The notes under the pieces are model-generated. The model ran no database searches and had not been told where the DNA came from. It saw nothing but the letters and a program-made list of their open reading frames with translations. From assembly GCA_905233255.1 (NCBI GenBank), contig CAJOCN010000005.1, forward strand, positions 1-45,909: 45,909 bases of DNA, read 5' to 3'. The first letter of the stretch is position 1, and each line of letters begins with the position of its first letter. The position numbers were made by a program, and so were the translations under genes. Source of the stretch: Paludibacteraceae bacterium (GTDB lineage: Bacteria > Bacteroidota > Bacteroidia > Bacteroidales > Paludibacteraceae). Below are positions 23,635-31,624 of this stretch, one piece after another.

Positions 23635-24669
23635 ATGAAACGGTTATTACCGATATTATTGACACTCCTTTGCTTCGTCGGGTGCGTAAAGCACTCGGCG
23701 GAGCAGGGTAGTGTGCCTGTGGGCAATAAGTACGCTACAGGGTTTCAGATCACTGAGACGGACACCGGCGTCGTGGTGGAGGTCTTCCAACCTTACCAGC
23801 GCCTCTGTGTCAAGGAGCCGCTACGCCGCCTCGGTACGATGAGTACCGTGCAGGTGGGGTTTCTCTATGCCCTTGATGCAATGGATCATCTGGCGGCGGT
23901 CTGTAACCCAGAGCTCATCTACACGCCCGTCAAAGGCGACGAGATCGACCTTGGCGACTCCATGAAACCCTCTGCCGAGCGAACGCTCCAAGCCGGTTTG
24001 GACGCCCTCTTGGCGGTCAATTACGGTCAGTACGATAATCTCGAAGCGGCGCGGATAGAGAAACTCGGTGTCTTCACGATGTATATCAACGAGTGGCAGG
24101 AAGGCACGCCGCTCGCGCGCGCCGAGTGGATCCGCGTCTTCGGTGCCCTCACCGGCAAACTGCCGCAAGCCGATTCAATCTTCAATGCTGTAGAGAGAAA
24201 GTATATCAGTCTGTCAGCGAGCGTAAGCGAGCGGTCTGTCAGCGAAGCGGTCTCTATCATGTCCGGAAATAATTTTAGAGGAACTTGGTATGTGCCCTCC
24301 GGTAAGAACTATCTGGCGTACCTCTTCAAGGATGCCGGAGCCGATTACCCCTTCTACGAGGACGAGCGGGCAACCTCTATTCCGCTGACCATCGAGGAGA
24401 CCCTCCATTATTTCCACGATGCGGATGTGTGGGTCGGTGCCGGCGGAAACAGTCTCTCGGAGCTGGCGCAGATGGATGAGAAACACACGTGGTTCAAGGC
24501 GTACAAGGACGGCCGCGTCTATAACTGGCGCAAGCAGCGCCTGCCTTCCGGAGCTAATAACTTCTGGGAGCGTGGGGTAGTGCACCCCGAGGAAATGTTA
24601 GAGGACGTCATTCATATCCTGAATAACGCCCCCGATTCCACACTCCATTTTGCAACGCATCTGTACTGA
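23635..24669 (+). CDS. btuF: Periplasmic cobalamin-binding lipoprotein, BtuF-like
   Basis: 344 residues. Lipoprotein signal peptide with Cys17 (CFVGC). The fold is the type III ABC solute-binding protein: lobe 1 with GTMSTVQVGFLYALDAMDHLAAVC and GLDALLAVNYGQYDNLEAARIEKLGV, then a helical linker, then lobe 2 with ETLHYFHDADVWVGAGG and NFWERGVVHPEEMLED. It would pass B12 to a BtuCD transporter, which is not in the window. The segment SLSASVSERSVSEAVS (about 191-206) in the linker is encoded by GCGAGCGTAAGCGAGCGGTC-type repeats related to those in btuB. It stops 2 bp short of the convergent CWC gene. Confidence 0.85.
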   Translation: MKRLLPILLTLLCFVGCVKHSAEQGSVPVGNKYATGFQITETDTGVVVEVFQPYQRLCVKEPLRRLGTMSTVQVGFLYALDAMDHLAAVCNPELIYTPVKGDEIDLGDSMKPSAERTLQAGLDALLAVNYGQYDNLEAARIEKLGVFTMYINEWQEGTPLARAEWIRVFGALTGKLPQADSIFNAVERKYISLSASVSERSVSEAVSIMSGNNFRGTWYVPSGKNYLAYLFKDAGADYPFYEDERATSIPLTIEETLHYFHDADVWVGAGGNSLSELAQMDEKHTWFKAYKDGRVYNWRKQRLPSGANNFWERGVVHPEEMLEDVIHILNNAPDSTLHFATHLY

Positions 24670-24671
24670 TG

Positions 24672-24887
24672 CTACTGATCCTCTGTTCCCTCCTTTGTGG
24701 GGAGGGTTAGGGAGAGGTTAATTAAACAGGCTCTACACAAACAATCTTGATAGTGCGTGCGCAGGTATGCGCGCGCTTTTTCGTTGAGCACCACGCCCGC
24801 GCACTGACATATCTCCGGCTGCTCATGGTGACATACGAACGCTGCCCCACAACGGGGGCAGCGCTTGGTTATTCCGACATTCGTCAT
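24672..24887 (-). CDS. Cysteine-rich CWC family protein
   Basis: 71 residues. CPRCGAAFVCHHEQPEICQC in the N-terminal half and CLCRACL near the end give the cysteine pattern of the CWC family, probably a zinc-binding protein of unknown function. The C-terminal LSLTLPTKEGTEDQ is encoded by the GC-rich hairpin repeat. It overlaps the end of the amylase gene (ATGA), so it is cotranscribed with it, and runs convergent to btuF with 2 bp between stops. Confidence 0.72.
   Translation of the reverse strand: MTNVGITKRCPRCGAAFVCHHEQPEICQCAGVVLNEKARAYLRTHYQDCLCRACLINLSLTLPTKEGTEDQ
24683..24718. repeat. GC-rich hairpin repeat, copy 4 (3' end of CWC gene)
   Basis: CCCTCC...GGAGGG hairpin with the flanking CCCTAACC-like half of the family, read on the minus strand. 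It lies where btuF and the CWC gene converge, so it may double as a bidirectional terminator, though T-runs are weak. Confidence 0.6.
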
Positions 24888-26737
24888 TTGCTCAGCTTCA
24901 CAATCATCGTACTCAAACCCTTTACCTCGATATCCTCGCGGTTGAGGTCGATCTGTTCTCCTGTCAGCGGGTTAAAGCCTACCGGATTATATTGGCCGAG
25001 AATCTCTCTGTAAGTCGCCGTCGGAATGGTGCGCGGCTCCTCGGAGGCATTCGCAAACACGAACACCGCCTCTTTCTCGTTGTAGCGGAAGAACGCATAC
25101 GTGTTGTTCCGCGCCAGGAAATGCATCGTCTTGCCCTTATGCAGCACCGGTTCGTCCTTACGCCAGTTGAACAACCGGCTCTGGAAATCATACATGTTCT
25201 GCATCTCCTCGGTGACCTCGTCTCCTAACGGGAGCGGCGCACGAAGGTAGGAGTGGTTGTTCGGATCCTCTTTGTTCGCGGAGATCATGGCGTACTCATC
25301 GCCGTACAGCACTTGCGGTATACCGCGCATGGTGGCTAACAGCACGTACGCCAGTTTCACGCGGCGGATATCTCTGTCTTTTACAGCATCGCGGATGCGG
25401 CTCATGTCGTGGTTGCCCAGGAAGGTAAGCACATTATTGATATCGCCGTACATGTAGTCCATCGTCAATGCGTCATAGACCTTGGTCAGACCGCCGCCCC
25501 AGTAGTTGCCGTCGTTCTCCAATGCCTGACGGATAGCTTCCTCTACGGGGAAATCCATTACGCAGGGGAGGTTGGAATCAAAGCCGTCGAAGTTCTTCGT
25601 ACCGCTCTGCCAGTAGGCTACAGCCGGAGCCGGTCTGGTCCAACACTCGCCTACGATATTGATGTTCGGGTACTCCTCGCGGATCGCTTTGAGCCACTTG
25701 CTGCCAGGGATCTTCTCGATATACGGATAAGTGTCCACGCGCAGACCGTCCAGATCGGCAAACTCAATCCACCAGATGGCCCATTGCTGGAAGTATTTCA
25801 GCAGGTCGGGGTTCTCGAGGTTCATGTCCGGCATGGGGTGGTCGAACCATCCGCGGTTGCTCAACTTGCGGTCGTATTCCGAGGCGTTAATATCATAATT
25901 AGCGGTGAAGACATTATTGGTGTTGGTGAACTCGGGGAACTGGTTGATCCAGTTGTGGTACGGCAGGTCTTTCATCCACCAGTGTGCCGCGCCGCAGTGG
26001 TTCGGTACCATGTCCATGAGGATCTTAAGCCCTCTCTTGTGTGCCTCCTGTACCATCAGCGCGTACTGCGAGTTGGAGCCGTAGCGCGGGTCTATATGGT
26101 AGTAGTCCGAGCATGCGTAGCCGTGGTACGACCATGCCTCTTCGTCGTCGCCTAACATCGGAGTCGGCCAGATAGCCGTGCAGCCTAATTTCTGAATATG
26201 GTCGAAACTATTGATGATACCTTGGATATCACCGCCGAAACGGCCGTTCACATTGCTCTTGTCGGCTTTCTCGCGGGTGTTGGCGGTGGAGTTATTGCTT
26301 TCGTCGCCATCCACGAACCGGTCGCTCATGATCAGATAGACGACATCCGACGCGTCAAAACTCTTCCGCTCGCGGCTACCCTCACGACGCTCGGCAATCA
26401 CGTAGTCGTAGGTGGCTTTCTTCTTGCCTTTCTTCAGGGTAATACGGTACGTACCGGGCTGGAATACTCCGAAATCGACAAACAGGTAGTTCGGGCTCTC
26501 GGCGTTATGCTGACTCCGCGGGACAAGTCCCAGACACGCTCCGCGCATCGCCTTACCGCCTACCATCTGCTGTACGCTCACTTGGGCGTCCTGCAGATCC
26601 TCGCCATGGAACATAATGGTCAGCGGAGTCTTCATCTCCGTCCACCAACACAGCGGCTCTACCTGTTCGATCTTGGGCACCGCGCCAATCATTTGGCTAA
26701 CTAACAGCACTGCTGCTAAAAAGAAATTCTTTCTCAT
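24884..26737 (-). CDS. GH13 alpha-amylase family enzyme, SusA/neopullulanase-like
   Basis: About 617 residues from the ATG at 26737 (MRKNFFLAAVLLVSQMIGA signal peptide); an in-frame ATG at 26755 is possible. Length and layout match SusA-type periplasmic neopullulanases: an N-terminal immunoglobulin-like domain (about 20-120), the GH13 barrel, and a C-terminal beta domain. Catalytic residues are visible: nucleophile Asp in DGLRVDTYPY (about 331), acid/base Glu in VGECW (about 362) and Asp in FLGNHDMSR (about 443). VPNHCGAAHWW is conserved region I. It hydrolyses starch-like glucans; no other sus genes are near. Downstream of yihY and overlapping the CWC gene. Confidence 0.9.
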   Translation of the reverse strand: MRKNFFLAAVLLVSQMIGAVPKIEQVEPLCWWTEMKTPLTIMFHGEDLQDAQVSVQQMVGGKAMRGACLGLVPRSQHNAESPNYLFVDFGVFQPGTYRITLKKGKKKATYDYVIAERREGSRERKSFDASDVVYLIMSDRFVDGDESNNSTANTREKADKSNVNGRFGGDIQGIINSFDHIQKLGCTAIWPTPMLGDDEEAWSYHGYACSDYYHIDPRYGSNSQYALMVQEAHKRGLKILMDMVPNHCGAAHWWMKDLPYHNWINQFPEFTNTNNVFTANYDINASEYDRKLSNRGWFDHPMPDMNLENPDLLKYFQQWAIWWIEFADLDGLRVDTYPYIEKIPGSKWLKAIREEYPNINIVGECWTRPAPAVAYWQSGTKNFDGFDSNLPCVMDFPVEEAIRQALENDGNYWGGGLTKVYDALTMDYMYGDINNVLTFLGNHDMSRIRDAVKDRDIRRVKLAYVLLATMRGIPQVLYGDEYAMISANKEDPNNHSYLRAPLPLGDEVTEEMQNMYDFQSRLFNWRKDEPVLHKGKTMHFLARNNTYAFFRYNEKEAVFVFANASEEPRTIPTATYREILGQYNPVGFNPLTGEQIDLNREDIEVKGLSTMIVKLSK

Positions 26738-26779
26738 GGTATTAATAATTTTCAAATTTTAAATCTTCAAATCTTCAAA

Positions 26780-28096
26780 TCATAACTCATCCACCATCAC
26801 TCTGTCCAGAGTCTTGTGGTTTTCTTTGATCCGGATATAACTGTTCCAGAAGGCTTGCATCTCCTCGCTGGGTGATTGCAGGAACTCCTCTGTCCCTTGC
26901 TGCTCTATGCGGTCAATCACCATCCCTACGGAGATCTTATGGGTGTCGAGGGCGGGTTGGAAAGTGCGCTCCTCTTTGCCTTCTACATATACCTCGCGGA
27001 GAATGCCTGTCTCCGTCATGCGCGACAGCAGTTGGTTCACCATTCGGATCGGCAGATGGTCTCTTACTGCCAGTTCATGCGCCGTGAGCGGAGCCTCGTC
27101 TTCCTCAAACCGCTTGACGATCGTGTGCAGCAGATAGAGCATAATGAAATCCTTGTACCGGCGCGACATACTATTCAGGTCATGCTCGTACTCAAACTCC
27201 TCGTTGTTCTGTATGGCATAACTCATCTCCGCGCCGATGAGGATCAGCAGACTGGCGTATTGCAACATCGTCATCAGAATCGGTAGGGTAGCAAACGCAC
27301 CATAGACGATACTCGTCCGGCTCAATAGGGCAATCAGATAGACCGACAGCATCTGCAGCAACTGGAAAAGAGTACCCATCAGCACGCCCGGGATAATAGC
27401 CGGCAGCAACCGCACTTTCGTGTTCGGGATAGCCACATACATCCATGTGAAGAACAGCCAGCACATTACAAACTGCAGGAACTGGAAACGGCTCTGCTGG
27501 GAGAGGTGTTGGAGCATGGACAGATGCGGCAGGTTCTCTACCGTCGAATGGACGAATATATTGATGCCTGCCGAGCATACAATCAGTACGGGTACCAGTA
27601 CTACGATGGCGATATAGGTGGTCATTTGCCGGAGAATAGAGCGCGAACGCTGTACGTTCCATATCTGGTTGAAGGCGGATTCGACCGACTCAAAGAACGA
27701 ATAGATCGCCCAGAGCAGAATGAGCAAACCAATACCGATAAACAATCCTCCCTGCGCTGTTTCCAGATACCGCTCCACCATCTCCATAATCTCCGGCACC
27801 AGCCCCGTCTCGCCGAGGAACGAACGGTTGAGTTGCGTCTCTATGACATCCGCCATGCCGAAACCCTGCGCCACGGCTAAAATCATGGCTAAGATCGGTA
27901 CAATCGCAAAGATGAGGGAGAAAGTTAGGGATTTAGCTTTGTCGTTGAGTCCTTTATTGGAGAAGCCGCGGATGACCAGTACGATAGTACGGATGATGGT
28001 GAATCCGATGCGTTGGAAGAAACCGGTGTACTCGGTGGTCGTCCGACGCCACATGTCGTAGCGCACAAATCGTATAATATCGGAGAACTTTTTCAC
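26780..28096 (-). CDS. YihY/BrkB family inner-membrane protein
   Basis: 438 residues. Six membrane helices typical of the family lie between about 35 and 300: AKSLTFSLIFAIVPILAMIL, GGLFIGIGLLILLWAIYSFF, TYIAIVVLVPVLIVC, FVMCWLFFTWMYVAIP, AIIPGVLMGTLFQLL and ILMTMLQYASLLILIG. The C-terminal 130 residues add a winged-helix-like part (APLTAHELAVRDHLPIRMVNQLLSRMTETGILREV). The family was once called ribonuclease BN by mistake; its true role is unsettled. Between this gene and the RNase P RNA there is only a 9-bp repeat array and no clear promoter, so it may be read from the tRNA/rnpB promoter. Confidence 0.85.
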   Translation of the reverse strand: MKKFSDIIRFVRYDMWRRTTTEYTGFFQRIGFTIIRTIVLVIRGFSNKGLNDKAKSLTFSLIFAIVPILAMILAVAQGFGMADVIETQLNRSFLGETGLVPEIMEMVERYLETAQGGLFIGIGLLILLWAIYSFFESVESAFNQIWNVQRSRSILRQMTTYIAIVVLVPVLIVCSAGINIFVHSTVENLPHLSMLQHLSQQSRFQFLQFVMCWLFFTWMYVAIPNTKVRLLPAIIPGVLMGTLFQLLQMLSVYLIALLSRTSIVYGAFATLPILMTMLQYASLLILIGAEMSYAIQNNEEFEYEHDLNSMSRRYKDFIMLYLLHTIVKRFEEDEAPLTAHELAVRDHLPIRMVNQLLSRMTETGILREVYVEGKEERTFQPALDTHKISVGMVIDRIEQQGTEEFLQSPSEEMQAFWNSYIRIKENHKTLDRVMVDEL

Positions 28097-28099
28097 GGA

Positions 28100-28193
28100 A
28101 TCTTCAAATCTTCAAATTCTCAAATCTTCAAATCTTCAAATCTTCAAATCTTCAAATCTTCAAATCTTCAAATCTTCAAATCTTCAAATCTCT
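28100..28193. repeat. 9-bp tandem array (ATCTTCAAA), about ten copies
   Basis: Uninterrupted TCTTCAAA(A/T) units fill the gap between rnpB and yihY. Shorter tracts of the same unit lie at 26753-26777 and 42423-42446, each also just after or before a stop or start codon. There are no spacers, so it is not a CRISPR. Confidence 0.85.
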
Positions 28194-28210
28194 TAAGGCT
28201 CCCCGTAGGG

Positions 28211-28524
28211 GATAGCAAAGCCTGTAAGCCGGGTTCTGTACCCTTGCGGGCGTCTATCATTAATCTTGAGGTACATGTTACCATGTCCTTCTCTCGCTTC
28301 CTACCCTCCGACTCACGCGAGCAGCGCTCAAACATCGGTTTACTTGGAATTGCAGCCCGCAGTGTGCTCGTTTCACATTACTCGTCTCTGTAGCAGGGAC
28401 CAAACATTGCTGCCTGACGGCCGTTAACCGCTGCGGTGCTCTGGGCTGCCCGGACTTTCCTCTGCCGATGAGATTAAAGCACATGCTTTTCTTTCTCTCC
28501 GCAGCGATAGACCGGCTTGCTATC
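28211..28524 (-). ncRNA. rnpB: RNase P RNA (type A)
   Basis: The minus strand contains GAGGAAAGTCCGGGC (P4 5' signature) near the start and ACAGAACCCGGCTTACAG (3' signature) near the end. The ends pair to form P1: GATAGCAAGCC with GGCTTTGCTATC, 11 bp with one bulged base, which fixes the boundaries closely. About 314 nt, a normal size. It is the catalytic RNA that trims tRNA 5' ends. Its first base follows directly on the CCA of the tRNA-Gly gene. Confidence 0.95.
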
Positions 28525-28598
28525 TGGAGCGGTGTACGGGAATCGAACCCGCCTCCTCGGCTTGGGAAGCCGATGCACTACCGATGTGCTAACACCGC
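28525..28598 (-). tRNA. tRNA-Gly (anticodon CCC)
   Basis: A 74-nt cloverleaf: acceptor GCGGTGT/ACACCGC, D-arm GCAC/GTGC, anticodon arm TCGGC-TTCCCAA-GCCGA with anticodon CCC, and a GCGGG/CCCGT T-arm with TTCGATT loop. The discriminator is T and CCA is encoded. It is transcribed just before rnpB with no spacer. Confidence 0.95.
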
Positions 28599-28617
28599 AT
28601 ACTTGCGAAATCGACTG

Positions 28618-28649
28618 CAAAGATACAGTTTTTTTTTGATATACGCAAG
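28618..28649 (-). promoter_or_regulatory. Promoter of tRNA-Gly and rnpB
   Basis: Minus strand CTTGCGTATATC, an A-tract, then TATCTTTG (28618-28625), 20 nt before the mature tRNA 5' end. It belongs to the long promoter motif. It probably drives tRNA-Gly, rnpB and perhaps yihY. Confidence 0.8.
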
Positions 28650-28682
28650 TGCCTACGCGTTTTTTTTGAAAATTATCCTGAT

Positions 28683-29963
28683 TTACCACGCGAACAACGG
28701 ATGTTGCAGCATCTCGCGGTTCACTTCCTCGCGCACGGAAGCAATGACGGCCTCGCTCGTCGGGTCTTGCAGCACGTGGTCGATCAGCTCTACGATCCAT
28801 CCCATCTTGTCCTCTTTCAGACCGCGGGTGGTGATAGCCGGAGTACCGAAACGCAGACCCGAGGTCTGGAACGCCGAACGGCTGTCGAACGGCACCATGT
28901 TCTTGTTCGTCGTGATGTCGGCAGCTACCAGTGCCTGCTCCGCTACCTTTCCCGTCAGATCCGGATATTTGGTCCGCAAATCAATCAGCATCGAGTGGTT
29001 GTCCGTTCCGCCGGAGATCACCTTGTACCCCTTGTCCATGAACGCTTGAGCCATCACGGCGGCGTTCTTTTTCACTTGTTGCTGGTAGATCTTGAAATCC
29101 TCCGTCAGCGCCTCGCCGAAAGCAACCGCTTTGGCGGCAATCACGTGCTCTAACGGGCCGCCTTGAGTCCCCGGGAATACGGCGGAGTCGAGTAGGGCGG
29201 ACATCTTCTTGATCTCGCCTTTCGGCGTGGTCTTGCCCCACGGGTTGTCAAAATCCTTACCCATCAGAATAACGCCGCCGCGCGGACCGCGGAGCGTCTT
29301 ATGCGCCGTCGAGGTCACGATATGCGCATACTTGAGCGGGTTCTCCAGCAGCCCTGCGGCTATCAAACCGGCCGGGTGAGCCATATCTACCATGAAAATA
29401 GCGCCAATCTCGTCTGCCACACGGCGGATGCGGGCATAATCCCACTCGCGGCTGTAGGCACTCGCACCTGCAATAATCAGTTTCGGCTTGTGCGTGCGCG
29501 CCTTCATCTCTAAATCGTCGTAATCCACGCGACCCGTCTCTTCCTTCAGGTCATAACCGATGGCGTTGAACATCAGACCGCTGAAATTGACTGCCGAACC
29601 GTGACTCAGGTGACCGCCGTGGCTCAGGTTCAGACCCATGAACGTGTCGCCCGCTTTGAGACAAGCCATGAAAACCGCCATGTTCGCTTGTGCACCGCTA
29701 TGCGGCTGCACGTTCACGTACTCCGCGTCATAGAGCTTTTTCAGACGGTCGCGGGCAATGTTTTCCGCGATATCCACTACCTCACAGCCGCCGTAATAAC
29801 GGTGACCCGGATAGCCCTCCGCGTACTTGTTTGTCAGCACGCTGCCCATCGCTTCCATTACCTGGTCGCTCACGAAATTCTCGCTCGCGATCAACTCAAT
29901 GCCTTTCATCTGACGCTCACGCTCACGGCGGATGACGTCAAAAACCTCATTGTCTCGATTCAT
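28683..29963 (-). CDS. glyA: Serine hydroxymethyltransferase
   Basis: 426 residues, normal length. It interconverts serine and glycine with tetrahydrofolate, supplying one-carbon units in the cytosol. The PLP-lysine lies in [15 protein letters not shown] (about 222-236). Other marks are [20 protein letters not shown] at the N-terminus, [18 protein letters not shown], and [16 protein letters not shown]. Single gene with its own promoter at 30009-30040. The tRNA-Gly/rnpB promoter starts about 34 bp after its stop; no terminator hairpin separates them. Confidence 0.96.
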   Translation of the reverse strand: MNRDNEVFDVIRRERERQMKGIELIASENFVSDQVMEAMGSVLTNKYAEGYPGHRYYGGCEVVDIAENIARDRLKKLYDAEYVNVQPHSGAQANMAVFMACLKAGDTFMGLNLSHGGHLSHGSAVNFSGLMFNAIGYDLKEETGRVDYDDLEMKARTHKPKLIIAGASAYSREWDYARIRRVADEIGAIFMVDMAHPAGLIAAGLLENPLKYAHIVTSTAHKTLRGPRGGVILMGKDFDNPWGKTTPKGEIKKMSALLDSAVFPGTQGGPLEHVIAAKAVAFGEALTEDFKIYQQQVKKNAAVMAQAFMDKGYKVISGGTDNHSMLIDLRTKYPDLTGKVAEQALVAADITTNKNMVPFDSRSAFQTSGLRFGTPAITTRGLKEDKMGWIVELIDHVLQDPTSEAVIASVREEVNREMLQHPLFAW

Positions 29964-30008
29964 AACAATCTAACGGTTTAACAATTTAACAATTTAACGA
30001 TTTTGCTG

Positions 30009-30040
30009 CAAAGGTACTGCTTTTTTCTGACATACGCAAG
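30009..30040 (-). promoter_or_regulatory. Promoter of glyA
   Basis: Minus strand CTTGCGTATGTC, a short A-tract, TACCTTTG at 30009-30016, about 46 bp before the ATG. The leader between carries a TTTAACAAT-type repeat (29970-30002). Confidence 0.82.
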
Positions 30041-30056
30041 TCCCTACACATTTTTT

Positions 30057-30119
30057 TTCACTTTTCATCTTTCATTTTTCATTTTTCATTTTTCACTTTT
30101 CATCTTTCATTTTTCATTT
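30057..30119. repeat. TTTTTCATT-type tandem repeat in the glyA-pheS gap
   Basis: Six or seven copies of a 9-bp CATTTTTCA/CTTTTCAT unit. The reverse-complement unit GAAAAATGA also occurs at 1363-1380 and 10252-10279, where it supplies the fcl start codon. Confidence 0.75.
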
Positions 30120-30122
30120 TGC

Positions 30123-30500
30123 TCTTGTGTATGTCATTTTTTAGTTGTACCTGGTAGATGCCCATGGGTGTATAATACCCGTGCATACCTTATTAACGGG
30201 TATGTGCGTGCGCGTATATACACAGCGTGGGTTTCTGCATTCACAGCGTGGGTTTCTGCATTGCTTATTCGAGATAACAGGTTTTCTCCTTTACCCATTA
30301 CCCTTTTCAAAGACAATTGCTTTCGCCAATCAATCTGTTTAATGTCAAGCGTTAGAGATAAGTTGAAGATAAGTTAGTAGTTCGTTAGTCATTTCCCTAC
30401 CCACAACGGTACGAAAGCATGCTAAACTCCTGTTTCGGACATTGGTTTAGTTTGACATATGCAAGAAATTAGACAAGAAAAGTAAATTTATTTTTATTTT
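30123..30500. other. Gene-poor gap with a decayed promoter, nested hairpin and 21-bp duplication
   Basis: No convincing gene. At 30123 CTTGTGTATGTC, a T-tract, then TACCTGG looks like a damaged copy of the long promoter motif. Downstream, GTGTATA + ATACCCGT pairs with ACGGGTAT and TATACAC (about 30170-30232) to give a two-part stem. CACAGCGTGGGTTTCTGCATT then occurs twice in tandem (about 30220-30262). A lone -33-like box (minus strand CTTGCATATGTC, 30454-30465) has no -7 partner. May be an old or active small-RNA locus. Confidence 0.4.
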
Positions 30501-30512
30501 GTTGGCAAAGTA

Positions 30513-30544
30513 CTTGCATATGTGCATTTTTTTTTGTACCTTTG
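30513..30544 (+). promoter_or_regulatory. Promoter of pheS operon
   Basis: CTTGCATATGTGC, a T9 tract, TACCTTTG (30537-30544). Transcription would start near 30548, which rules out the upstream in-frame start at 30499 and supports the pheS ATG at 30571. Confidence 0.85.
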
Positions 30545-30570
30545 CGCGATTTTTTGAAACTAATCATATT

Positions 30571-31611
30571 ATGGCATTGAAAGATAGTATTCAATCTTTG
30601 ATGACGCAGGTGGCGGATATGCAGGCGGCGAACGCCGAGGAACTCGAAGCGCTGCGCATCAAGTATCTGAGTAAGAAAGGGGAGATCACGGCGCTCTTCA
30701 ATGAGTTCCGCAACGTGCCGAACGAGCAGAAACGTGAGATAGGACAGCTGCTGAACCAGCTCCGCCAGGAGACGGAGGGACGCATCAACGAGCTCCGCGA
30801 GCAGTTTGAGACCAAGGCGGCAGAGATGGACAAACTCGACCTCACCCGTACGCCCGATCCTATTGAATTAGGCACGCGTCACCCGCTGTCACTCGTGCGC
30901 GAGGAGATAGAAGATATCTTCTCCCGCATCGGTTTCACGATTGCGCAAGGACCCGAGGTCGAGGATGACAAACACGTTTACGGTATGCTGAACTTCGCGC
31001 CCGAGCACCCGGCGCGCGACATGCAGGATACCTTCTTTATTGAGAAAGAGATCGGTGTCCAGAAACCCACCGACGTACTCCTCCGTTCCCATACCTCATC
31101 TGTACAGACCCGCGTCATGACGAGCCAGAAACCGCCGATCCGCGTCCTCTGCCCCGGTAGAGTCTATCGCAACGAGGCGATCTCCGCCCGTGCACACTGC
31201 TTCTTCCACCAGGTTGAGGGACTCTATGTGGATAAGAACGTCAGCTACGCCGACCTCCGCGAGGCACTCCTCTATTTCTCCAAGGAGATGTTCGGACCCG
31301 AGACCAAGATACGTCTCCGTCCTTCCTATTTCCCCTTCACCGAGCCGTCCGCCGAGATGGATATCAGTTGTAATATCTGTGGCGGAAAGGGCTGCTCTTT
31401 CTGCAAGGGCACAGGATGGGTCGAGATCCTCGGCTGCGGAATGGTGGACCCCAACGTGTTGGAGTCCTGCGGCATCGACAGTAAGATATACAGCGGCTAC
31501 GCCTTCGGTATGGGCGTAGAGCGCATCACGAACCTTAAATATCGCGTAAAAGACCTGCGCCTCTTCTCCGAGAACGACGTGCGGTTCCTGCGCCAATTCG
31601 AGAGTTGTTAA
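30571..31611 (+). CDS. pheS: Phenylalanyl-tRNA synthetase alpha subunit
   Basis: 346 residues from ATG 30571 (MALKDSIQSLM). An N-terminal coiled coil (1-100) is followed by the class II catalytic core: ARDMQDTFF (motif 1 region), RVLCPGRVYRNEAISARAHCFFHQVEG (motif 2), and YAFGMGVERITNLKY (motif 3). The insert CNICGGKGCSFCKGTGWVEILGCGMV is a cysteine-rich, zinc-finger-like loop usual in Bacteroidota PheS. It charges tRNA-Phe together with PheT, which is not in the window. Followed 13 bp later by the DUF349 gene. Confidence 0.95.
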   Translation: MALKDSIQSLMTQVADMQAANAEELEALRIKYLSKKGEITALFNEFRNVPNEQKREIGQLLNQLRQETEGRINELREQFETKAAEMDKLDLTRTPDPIELGTRHPLSLVREEIEDIFSRIGFTIAQGPEVEDDKHVYGMLNFAPEHPARDMQDTFFIEKEIGVQKPTDVLLRSHTSSVQTRVMTSQKPPIRVLCPGRVYRNEAISARAHCFFHQVEGLYVDKNVSYADLREALLYFSKEMFGPETKIRLRPSYFPFTEPSAEMDISCNICGGKGCSFCKGTGWVEILGCGMVDPNVLESCGIDSKIYSGYAFGMGVERITNLKYRVKDLRLFSENDVRFLRQFESC

Positions 31612-31624
31612 ATCATTTACACGT

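Noticed and set aside
28100..28193. CRISPR-like array
   Set aside because: Unit is only 9 bp with no spacers and no cas genes; it is a simple tandem repeat.
30499..30570. Earlier in-frame start for pheS
   Set aside because: It lies upstream of the transcription start expected from the TACCTTTG at 30537, and its residues do not match PheS.
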